Positions 1 to 5,408 of a DNA stretch of 5,408 bases are shown in pieces. The stretch is from positions 1 through 5,408 of the forward strand of contig JAOAEH010000057.1 in assembly GCA_026416895.1 (NCBI GenBank), in the 5' to 3' direction. The notes below the pieces were generated by a model. The model saw nothing but the letters and a program-made list of their open reading frames with translations, made no database searches and was not told the origin of the DNA. Position 1 is the first letter of the stretch; every line of letters starts with the position of its first letter. Both the position numbers and the translations under genes were made by a program. The DNA is from Elusimicrobiales bacterium (GTDB lineage Bacteria > Elusimicrobiota > Elusimicrobia > Elusimicrobiales > UBA9959).

Positions 1-831
1 CCCTTTTCCATCTTTTCTTGGCAATAATATTTGAGATATTACGCAGCGGAGTGATGATGCGACTTGTATTCTTATTTGCTCTTGTTGATGAGGTGGGAAA
101 ACATCTATTATTCTATCTATGGTTGTTGCTGCATCTTGAGTGTGTAGGGTGGCAAAAGTTAGGTGTCCTGTTTCTGCTGCTGTTAATGTAAGTTGTATTG
201 TTTCAAGATCTCTCATTTCTCCTACTAAGATTACATCTGGATCTTCTCTCAGAGCAGATCTAAGAGCATTTGAAAATGATTTAGTGTGTTGTCCTACTTC
301 TCTTTGTCTTATTATAGAGTTTTTGCTTTCATATACAAATTCAATTGGGTCTTCTATAGTTATAATATTTAGATTGTATTTTTCATTTATTGTATTTATG
401 AGAGAAGCAAGTGTAGTAGATTTTCCAGAACCTGTTGGACCTGTAACAAGAATTAATCCTTTTGGCTGCTCAATTAATGATATTACTTCATCGGAAAGTC
501 CTATGTCTTTTGGATTTGGTATTTTTGAAGGAATGATTCTTGCTACAGCTTCTACTCCATTTTTTGTCATAAAAACATTTAATCTAAATCTAGCAAGACC
601 TTTTATGGCAAATGAGCAATCAAGTTCGAGGTTTTCTTCAAATCTTGCTTTTTGGGAATCTGAAAGGAGTCCATATATAAGAGCTTTAGTTTGTTCTTGG
701 GTAAGTATAATCTGTTGTGTAATTGGTATAATTTCCCCTTTTAATCTCATATATGGTGGTTTGTTTGGTATTATATGTATGTCACTTGCTCCCTTTTCTA
801 TAGCAGTAGTAAAAATTTTTATTAATTCCAT
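1..831 (-). CDS. pilT: Type IV pilus twitching/retraction ATPase PilT (3' end beyond window)
   Basis: This is a PilT-family secretion ATPase, the cytoplasmic hexameric motor that depolymerises type IV pili during twitching motility. It begins at ATG 831 and stays open for exactly 277 codons to the window edge. The family is usually about 340-370 residues, so the C-terminal part, including the AIRNLIRE region, lies outside. Visible landmarks in order are an N-terminal GASDIHI (residues 14-20, the classic ASDLHL-like PilT signature), Walker A GPTGSGKST (131-139), the Asp box ITIEDPIEF (157-165), Walker B DPDVILVGEMRD (197-208) with the catalytic Glu at about 205, and the His box TGHLTFATLHT (221-231). 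A PilT-typical stretch with PPHQQEQIR and SQILLPR follows. The ATG directly abuts the TAA of the upstream gene and has a strong AGGAGG site, so it is translated as the third gene of the nadD-yqeK operon. Its base composition is less AT-rich than the two genes upstream. PilU or another PilT paralogue cannot be excluded without the C-terminus. Confidence 0.95.
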   Translation of the reverse strand, partial: MELIKIFTTAIEKGASDIHIIPNKPPYMRLKGEIIPITQQIILTQEQTKALIYGLLSDSQKARFEENLELDCSFAIKGLARFRLNVFMTKNGVEAVARIIPSKIPNPKDIGLSDEVISLIEQPKGLILVTGPTGSGKSTTLASLINTINEKYNLNIITIEDPIEFVYESKNSIIRQREVGQHTKSFSNALRSALREDPDVILVGEMRDLETIQLTLTAAETGHLTFATLHTQDAATTIDRIIDVFPPHQQEQIRIQVASSLRCVISQILLPRKDGKG

Positions 832-1662
832 TTATCCTCCTAATTTAAAATCATCTCCTATATATATTTCAGCATCATATATTACTTTTGGATTAATTTT
901 TATTGGGATCTCTTGTTTTTGATTTAAAAGAATAATTATTTTTTTTGCTAATTCTAAATTATTATCGTTTTTTATAACTATATTAGTTGAAGGTATTTTT
1001 TTAAAAATTTTCTTTTCTTCAATGATATCTATATTATTTTTCCTCAATAAGGTAGCTATATATTTTATAGATTTTTGTTTATAGGCTTGTGATATTATTA
1101 AAGCAACAAGAGGAGTTGAATTGTTACTTTTATTCTGTGATGATAAATTATCAAAAAGTGAAATTTTAAGATATAAAAAATTTTTTGGGTTTATTTTAAG
1201 TATTTCTGTTAATAAAACCAATCTATCGAACAAGTTGATATTTGATTGAAAATTAAAAAATATCTTTGAAAGTTTAAATATAAAGTGTGGTTTATATTTC
1301 CAATTTTTTATATATTCTGTTATTTCATTAAGATTTTTTAAATCTGTTTCAATGTATAAAACATTTTGTGTTTTTCGATATAAATCTGTTCCAGATTTAT
1401 CTAAAATAAATGATGCGGTATCTATTTTACTTCTTAAATACTGTTGGAAAGCATTAATTTCTTTTAATATTATATTTTTCATATTTGTATCTAATTCAAG
1501 AATGTAAATCTGTGATTTTTGTATAAATATGACAACATTTATTTTTTGTTCTCTTATTATCTTATTTGAAAGGGGCATTTTTATCATTAAAATAGTTGAG
1601 ATAAAAATTGATATTAATCCGATAAAACTTATTGTCTTATAACTTTTATCAATATTTTTCAT
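832..1662 (-). CDS. Membrane-anchored protein with probable LytR_C-like C-terminal domain
   Basis: This is a 276-residue protein of no certain function. Residues 11-28 form one hydrophobic segment after a short Lys-containing N-terminus, which suggests a single membrane anchor with the rest outside the cytoplasm. The C-terminal 90 residues resemble the LytR_C domain found at the end of many LytR-CpsA-Psr proteins. The pattern is a strand, a helix with LLRKNNIDIIEE (about 205-216), a turn with STNIVI (225-230), a helix around ELAKKIIILLNQ (237-248), and a closing AEIYIGDDF (264-272), the analogue of the family's 'D..ivlGkD' end. The middle part (40-170) might be a degraded LCP-like domain, but I do not see the conserved Arg and Asp residues of a phosphotransferase, so enzyme activity is doubtful. 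The first 14 nt overlap the end of nadD-yqeK and no clear ribosome site precedes the ATG, so translational coupling is likely. A LytR-type gene next to nadD/yqeK also occurs in other bacteria, which supports the assignment. The protein is very rich in Ile, Lys and Asn. Confidence 0.6.
   Translation of the reverse strand: MKNIDKSYKTISFIGLISIFISTILMIKMPLSNKIIREQKINVVIFIQKSQIYILELDTNMKNIILKEINAFQQYLRSKIDTASFILDKSGTDLYRKTQNVLYIETDLKNLNEITEYIKNWKYKPHFIFKLSKIFFNFQSNINLFDRLVLLTEILKINPKNFLYLKISLFDNLSSQNKSNNSTPLVALIISQAYKQKSIKYIATLLRKNNIDIIEEKKIFKKIPSTNIVIKNDNNLELAKKIIILLNQKQEIPIKINPKVIYDAEIYIGDDFKLGG
836..841 (-). promoter_or_regulatory. Shine-Dalgarno site of pilT
   Basis: AGGAGG is read on the minus strand, 4 nt before the pilT ATG at 831. 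It lies inside the last codons of the upstream gene, where it encodes the terminal Gly-Gly. It fixes the pilT start and supports a coupled translation unit. Confidence 0.85.
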
Positions 1663-2752
1663 AAAAGTGTTTCTTACATGCTTTTATATATCTTATCTTT
1701 GTATTTTTAGCTACTTCAAATGCTTTGTTTATATCTTTAATTGCTAAATTTCTTATCTTTTTAGCTTCATAAAAAGTTCTATCCTCAGATGAAATGTCAC
1801 TTACATATATTATTTTATCCAATATAGACATTTTTTTTGATGCTGTTGTGTGTTTTGATATTGCTTGTAATATAGATTTATCTTTTATTTTAAATATTTT
1901 CTTTGCTATAGTGGCAGAACTCCATTGGTGTAGTATTTGGGGTGCTTTTTTTATAACCTCATCTAATTTTTTTATATTTGGATAGTGTTTTTTTGCTAAT
2001 TTAATTTGTAATTCCAATGGAAAATCTTTTGCAATATCATGCAAAGCAGCTGCAAAAAATGCTTTTTTTATGTCAATGCCATTTATCCATGCCAAGTGTG
2101 TTGCTAGTTTAATAGTTTCAAGTGTGTGATAAAATCTTTTTTTTGATATTAGTTTTTTTATTTTTGATATAGTTTTTTTAATTTTAAATTTTTTTTCAAT
2201 TAATTTTGCAAGATGTTTAGGAACATTATTATAATTTCCTATAAAAATTTCTTTTCTTATTTGTGTTGATGATAGATTTGGATAAGTTTTTTTGAGAGTT
2301 AAGAAATTTATACTAGAAATATTTTTTTTCAATATATTATAACCTTTTCTTTTAGCAACTATGAAAATGAGATTACTAATTAAATATTTATATTTCTTCC
2401 AAAGTTTAAGTTTTTTTAATGAATCAGAGCCAATGATGAAATATATTTTTGAGTTCAGATATTTCTTTTTTAATTCTTTGACAATCATCCATGTATATGT
2501 CTTTTTTTTACGTTTATATTCAAGATCATTTATAGTTGCTTTTATTTTAGCATCCTTTATCATTAATTTTATAGTGTTTTTTCTTTCATTATATGTTAGC
2601 AGGTGAGATTTTTTAAATGGAGAGAGATAGGTGGGAAAAATGATTGTTTTATCAGGTTTTATTTTTTTAATAGCATCTTTAAGTATTTGAATATGTATTT
2701 TATGTGGAGGGTCAAAACTTCCTCCAAATATAAGAATTTTCCTTTTTATCAT
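1649..2752 (-). CDS. nadD: Fused nicotinate-nucleotide adenylyltransferase NadD and YqeK-type HD hydrolase
   Basis: This is a two-domain, 367-residue protein. Residues 1-190 are NadD, which transfers AMP from ATP to nicotinate mononucleotide to make deamido-NAD. Seen are GGSFDPPH (10-17), GSDSL with a following Trp (108-118), AKRKGY (133-138) and SSTQIRKE (161-168), the family's ISSTxIR signature. Residues about 192-367 are YqeK, an HD-domain protein whose characterised members split Ap4A to ADP. Its likely metal ligands are visible: H209, H238-D239 in LHDIAK, H275, H301 in KHTTAS, and D319 in YVSDISSEDR. Separate nadD and yqeK genes are commonly adjacent, and fused forms are known in other bacteria. 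The start at 2752 puts Met ten residues before the nucleotide-binding motif, as usual for NadD. No Shine-Dalgarno site precedes it. The HxGH element reads HKIH here, with Ile in place of the conserved Gly. About 79 of 367 residues are Lys. It is the first gene of the minus-strand operon and overlaps the next gene by 14 nt. Confidence 0.93.
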   Translation of the reverse strand: MIKRKILIFGGSFDPPHKIHIQILKDAIKKIKPDKTIIFPTYLSPFKKSHLLTYNERKNTIKLMIKDAKIKATINDLEYKRKKKTYTWMIVKELKKKYLNSKIYFIIGSDSLKKLKLWKKYKYLISNLIFIVAKRKGYNILKKNISSINFLTLKKTYPNLSSTQIRKEIFIGNYNNVPKHLAKLIEKKFKIKKTISKIKKLISKKRFYHTLETIKLATHLAWINGIDIKKAFFAAALHDIAKDFPLELQIKLAKKHYPNIKKLDEVIKKAPQILHQWSSATIAKKIFKIKDKSILQAISKHTTASKKMSILDKIIYVSDISSEDRTFYEAKKIRNLAIKDINKAFEVAKNTKIRYIKACKKHFYEKY

Positions 2753-2779
2753 AAAATTGTATAATTTATTATAGAAAAT
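2753..2779. promoter_or_regulatory. Compact divergent promoter with head-to-head TATAAT boxes
   Basis: The only spacer between the two divergent gene sets is 27 bp long. It contains TATAATTTATTATA (2760-2773), an inverted repeat in which each 6-bp arm is a perfect -10 consensus facing outward: 2760-2765 for the plus strand and 2773-2768 for the minus strand. Typical spacing puts the starts near 2772 (plus) and 2761 (minus), giving leaders of only about 8-9 nt on both sides. No convincing -35 hexamer lies 16-18 bp upstream on either side, and such elements would fall inside the opposite gene. In DNA this AT-rich, TATAAT can arise by chance, so the spacing and symmetry matter more than the motif itself. 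Confidence 0.55.
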
Positions 2780-3499
2780 ATGAATAGAAAAAATGCTGTT
2801 TTGTTTTTGGTTACCTCTCCGGTAGTAGAATTAATAGACAGTGAAATAAAGAAAAGATTTGGCATTGAAAGATCTGTTAATATAATTAAGGATATAACAA
2901 TTAAAACTTATTCTAAGATAAAAAATAATGATGATTACATGCTTTTAATAGCTTATTTCTCTTCTAAAAAATTTCCTGATCTTAGGTGGTTAGATTCTTA
3001 TGAACCAGGTTATTTGGATATATCTGGTTTAGATTATCAATCTGCTGTATTTAAATCAAGTGATTATGCTTTTAGAATGGGAGCAGAGAAAGTTGTTTTG
3101 ATAAATCCATTATGTCCTTTTATAGAAAAGGTTGATATAGTTGCTGCGTTTTCAAATATTAAAGAGAAACAGATAGTAATTGGACATGCTTCAAATGGAG
3201 GCATATATTTATTTGGTTCAAATAATGAAACTTTTAAAGTATTAAGTTTTCATTCACCAATTGATGATTCAGATTTTGATGAAACATTAGATAAGGCAAA
3301 AAAAAATAGATACTTAATTTTTGAAATGGAACCTAAATTTATAATCAAAGATGATGATTCTCTTAGGAAATGGTTAGAAAGTCCTGATTTTTCAGATAAT
3401 ATAAAAATAGATCAACAACATGATCATAAACCTCATAAAAAGAAAACAAAAGATACTCATCATCATGAATACACTCAAGATGATAAAACAACAAATTAG
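2780..3499 (+). CDS. Divergent DUF2064/CofC-like transferase-fold protein with His-rich tail
   Basis: This 239-residue protein resembles the DUF2064 family of GT-A-fold, CofC-like nucleotide-diphospho-sugar transferases. The order of elements fits: an N-terminal strand AVLFLVTSP (6-14) where the family has 'lfaKaPvpG', a helix with AFRMG (97-101), a strand VVLINPLCPF (105-114) where the family has 'iGsDsP', a strand and turn with IGHASNGGIYLFG (134-146) where it has 'gPa.DGGyyLiG', a region around SFHSPIDDSDFDETL (156-170), and a closing DDDSLRKWLE (191-200) in place of 'DiDt.eDl'. The acidic residues of the second and third motifs are replaced (Asn-Pro-Leu-Cys, and Asn in NGG), so it may bind but not catalyse. 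Residues 210-239 form a hydrophilic, probably disordered tail with six His (214, 216, 219, 227-229) and several Lys. The ATG at 2780 is the first possible start after an in-frame TAA at 2762, and it has no Shine-Dalgarno site. It leads the tldE-tldD operon, with 32 nt before tldE. The substrate is unknown. Confidence 0.6.
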   Translation: MNRKNAVLFLVTSPVVELIDSEIKKRFGIERSVNIIKDITIKTYSKIKNNDDYMLLIAYFSSKKFPDLRWLDSYEPGYLDISGLDYQSAVFKSSDYAFRMGAEKVVLINPLCPFIEKVDIVAAFSNIKEKQIVIGHASNGGIYLFGSNNETFKVLSFHSPIDDSDFDETLDKAKKNRYLIFEMEPKFIIKDDDSLRKWLESPDFSDNIKIDQQHDHKPHKKKTKDTHHHEYTQDDKTTN

Positions 3500-3518
3500 C
3501 CTGATATAGAATAAATTT

Positions 3519-3527
3519 AAAGGGGGT
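3519..3527 (+). promoter_or_regulatory. Shine-Dalgarno site of the tldE-type gene
   Basis: AAAGGGGGT ends 4 nt before the ATG at 3532. It matches the ideal AAAGGAGGT except for one G for A, which can still pair with the 16S tail as a G-U wobble. It decides the start at 3532. Confidence 0.8.
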
Positions 3528-3531
3528 TTTT

Positions 3532-4851
3532 ATGGAATCATTAATCAATAAGATTTTTAAATATACAAACTCTTTTTATACACATGTTATCTATAATACT
3601 ACTTTAGAGAATCTTACCAGATTTGGAGACAACGAGATATCTCAAAATGTTTCACGAAAAGATGCACTTATAGAAGTAAGAATTATTGATGATAGTAAAG
3701 CTGTTAAGTTTATGATATCAAAATTTGATGATGATAGTATAAAAAATGCTGTGGAAAAGGCAAAAGAAAAACTTAGATTTTTAAAACCTCTTGAGTTTGT
3801 TCCATATCCTACAAAGACTTCTGTTAAATTTAATTCTTGTAAATATTTTGATGAAAAAATAACTCAAATAACTCCTCAAATTAGAGCTAAAAGGATAAAA
3901 AATTTTCTTTCTTTCTGTAGTAAAACATCAAGACTTGCCTATGGAATAATTTCAGATTTCCAAAATGAAATTATTATAAGAGATAATTATGGTTTAGATC
4001 AGAAAGCAATCCTTACTGGAATTTCATATGAGATAACTGTTAATAGAAATGGTGGTTATGGTAAAGCACAGGCTAATTCTTGGAAAGATGATATAGATTA
4101 TGAAAGAATAAATCAAATAGCACTGAGAAAATCGGATTCAGCAAGAAGAACTATTGAAATAAAGCCTGGTAAATATAAAGTTATATTAGAACCTTTAGCG
4201 TGTGTGGAACTTATAGGATATATGGGTTATCTTGGTTTTAATGCATTATCTTATTACGAAAATAGAAGCTTTGTTTCAAATAAGTTAGGTGAAAAGATAT
4301 TAAGTGAGAAACTTACCATAGTTGAAGATCCTATTGATTTTCCACTTGGAATAATACCCTTTGATCTAGAAGGTTATCCAAGAGAAAGAGTGGTGTTAGT
4401 GGAAAATGGAGTTATAAAAGAACTTGTTACTGATAAAAAAACAGCACATCTTACAGGTTTTAGGTATAGTGGGCATTCTTTATTTGAACCCAACGGTTAT
4501 GGAGCTATACCAGTTGCTATGTCTGTAGAAGGTGGGAAAAGGAGTATTAACGAAATTATATCAGATACTGATTATGGCATTTTGGTTACTGAACTTCATT
4601 ATGTAAACACTTTAAAACCAAAAACTATTGAGTTGACGGGTATGACTAGAAACGGTACATTTTTGGTGAAAGATGGAAAAATTGTGTCTGCAATCAAAAA
4701 TATGAGATTTACTCAAAGTATAGTTGAAGCTTTTTCAAATATTGAGGAATTATCTCGAGAAAGAGAAGCATATGAATGGTGGAATGGTGGGATTTATTCA
4801 CCTGCTATAAAAATATCAGAGTTTAATTTTTCATCATCTACTGAGTTTTAA
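3532..4851 (+). CDS. tldE: TldE/PmbA-type subunit of the TldD-TldE peptidase
   Basis: This is a complete 439-residue member of the TldD/PmbA family, close to the usual 440-450 residues. TldD and TldE form a heteromeric cytoplasmic metallopeptidase that trims unfolded peptides and matures some ribosomally made peptides such as microcin B17. Family landmarks are an N-terminal region with RFGDNEISQNVSRKDA (30-45), GKYKVILEPLA (213-223), ENRSFVSNKLGEKI (243-256), a VEDP turn (264-267), PFDLEGYPRERVVLVENGV (276-294), TAH plus SGHS (304-316), DYGILVTE (347-354), and the closing RFTQSIVEAFSNIEEL (392-407). In TldD the HExxxH zinc motif follows the VILEPLA strand. Here that place reads ELIGYMGY (226-233) with no His, so this is the non-catalytic TldE-type partner. 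The start is set by the AAAGGGGGT site upstream. The tldD-type gene begins 9 nt after its stop, matching the paired genetic arrangement expected for a two-subunit enzyme. Confidence 0.92.
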   Translation: MESLINKIFKYTNSFYTHVIYNTTLENLTRFGDNEISQNVSRKDALIEVRIIDDSKAVKFMISKFDDDSIKNAVEKAKEKLRFLKPLEFVPYPTKTSVKFNSCKYFDEKITQITPQIRAKRIKNFLSFCSKTSRLAYGIISDFQNEIIIRDNYGLDQKAILTGISYEITVNRNGGYGKAQANSWKDDIDYERINQIALRKSDSARRTIEIKPGKYKVILEPLACVELIGYMGYLGFNALSYYENRSFVSNKLGEKILSEKLTIVEDPIDFPLGIIPFDLEGYPRERVVLVENGVIKELVTDKKTAHLTGFRYSGHSLFEPNGYGAIPVAMSVEGGKRSINEIISDTDYGILVTELHYVNTLKPKTIELTGMTRNGTFLVKDGKIVSAIKNMRFTQSIVEAFSNIEELSREREAYEWWNGGIYSPAIKISEFNFSSSTEF

Positions 4852-4856
4852 GGGGG
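4850..4856 (+). promoter_or_regulatory. Shine-Dalgarno site of the tldD-type gene
   Basis: AAGGGGG sits 4 nt before the ATG at 4861 and shares its first two bases with the TAA stop of the tldE-type gene. The five-G core is the same as that upstream of tldE. It supports the start and suggests coupled expression of the two subunits. Confidence 0.8.
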
Positions 4857-4860
4857 AAAT

Positions 4861-5408
4861 ATGAAAGATTTCTTGAAAAAAGCAGTTGATATAATGAAAA
4901 TGAAGAAGGTTAGTTTTGGGGATATAAGAATAATTGAAGAAAGAATTCAGAATATAATAGTAAAAAACAGAGAAATAATAGAACTTAAAGATGATGTCTC
5001 ACTTGGTTTTGGTGTTAGAGTTTTAGTTAATGGAGGTTGGGGGTTTTCATCAAGTAATAATATGTCTGAGAGCGAGTTAGAAAAAATTGTAAAAAATGCA
5101 ATAGATGTGGCAAAAGCCTCATCTACTTTAAGAAATTTACGAGTGAAGTTAGTACCAGAGCCTGTATATCAAGATATATGGAAAACTCCAATTTTAAAAG
5201 ATCCTTTTTTAGTGAGTATTGAAGATAAGATAAATATGCTTTACTCTATAAATGATATTATTTTAAAAAACAGCAAGGTGAAAATAGCCATCTCTAAGAT
5301 TAATCTTGTAAAAACTCACAAATATTATGCTTCTACTGAGGGTTCAGATATAGAACAGATTTTTTACTACACTGGTGCTGGATATTCAGCAACAGCAATT
5401 GATAATAA
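4861..5408 (+). CDS. tldD: TldD-type metallopeptidase subunit, N-terminal part (3' end beyond window)
   Basis: The reading frame is open from ATG 4861 to the window edge: 182 complete codons plus two bases. It shows the N-terminal half of TldD. There is an opening helix with a DIR strand (21-23), a strand with IIVKNREIIELKDD (32-45), the signature GFGVRVLVNGGWGFSSS (49-65, family 'GvGvRvl..GaWGfas'), a helix IVKNAIDVAKA (76-86), and then YQDIWKTPILKDPFLVSIEDKI (103-124, family 'w.tp...DPf.v...eKi'). A strand and TEG turn follow (around 159-161). These features favour TldD over a second TldE. The HExxxH zinc site should lie about 60-100 residues beyond the cut and cannot be checked here. Together with the complete upstream gene that lacks HExxxH, it most likely forms the active TldD-TldE peptidase. 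Confidence 0.88.
   Translation, partial: MKDFLKKAVDIMKMKKVSFGDIRIIEERIQNIIVKNREIIELKDDVSLGFGVRVLVNGGWGFSSSNNMSESELEKIVKNAIDVAKASSTLRNLRVKLVPEPVYQDIWKTPILKDPFLVSIEDKINMLYSINDIILKNSKVKIAISKINLVKTHKYYASTEGSDIEQIFYYTGAGYSATAIDN

Noticed and set aside
140..922. Plus-strand open frame of 260 codons
   Set aside because: It lies opposite pilT, whose minus-strand frame carries all the PilT motifs. The plus-strand translation has no family resemblance and no ribosome site.
2137..2196. Plus-strand T runs that look like intrinsic terminators
   Set aside because: No GC-rich stem precedes any of them. They are the complement of Lys codons in an intact minus-strand gene.
1794..2606. Short plus-strand open frames at 1794-1985 and 2361-2606
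   Set aside because: They are antisense to the NadD-YqeK gene. Their Phe/Ile-rich, membrane-like look is the complement of Lys-rich A-tract codons, and they lack start signals.
3500..3531. Possible separate promoter for tldE (ATATAGAAT-like box after the TAG stop)
   Set aside because: The match is weak, there is no -35 partner, and the 32-nt gap with a strong SD fits simple read-through from the upstream gene.
3363..3548. Minus-strand open frame of 61 codons
   Set aside because: It is antisense to the end of the DUF2064-like gene and the start of tldE, with no ribosome site or recognisable product.

Overview
This is a very AT-rich, gene-dense bacterial window with two divergent gene sets separated by only 27 bp. 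I see no RNA gene, insertion sequence, CRISPR array or prophage signal. A type IV pilus retraction ATPase, a bacterial NadD with a fused YqeK, and strong Shine-Dalgarno (SD) sites on internal genes all point to Bacteria. The lineage cannot be fixed from this sequence. An AT-rich, little-cultured phylum (for example an Elusimicrobiota-like or candidate lineage) is possible, but that is only a guess.

Left half, minus strand, read from 2752 down to 1. A fused NadD-YqeK gene (NAD biosynthesis plus an HD-domain Ap4A hydrolase-like domain) overlaps by 14 nt a membrane-anchored protein that ends in a probable LytR_C-like domain. That gene's TAA directly abuts the ATG of pilT, which runs off the left edge after 277 codons. 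The tight packing indicates one transcript. The nadD-yqeK and lytR-like genes are extremely AT-rich and rich in Lys and Ile, whereas pilT is closer to the composition of the right half.

Right half, plus strand, read from 2780 to 5408. A divergent DUF2064/CofC-like nucleotide-diphospho-sugar transferase-fold protein with a His/Lys-rich tail comes first. It is followed by a complete TldE/PmbA-type gene without HExxxH, and then by the N-terminal 182 codons of a TldD-type gene. TldD and TldE together form a heteromeric metallopeptidase that degrades unfolded peptides and matures some ribosomally made peptides. No precursor peptide gene is visible here.

Between the two sets, two perfect TATAAT boxes lie head to head as an inverted repeat (2760-2773). 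The first gene on each side lacks an SD, while pilT, tldE and tldD, which are internal to their operons, have strong ones. This suggests very short-leader or leaderless translation from a compact, mutually exclusive divergent promoter. The most notable points are this promoter, the degenerate transferase with its His-rich tail beside a metallopeptidase pair, and the unusual nucleotidyltransferase motif in NadD.
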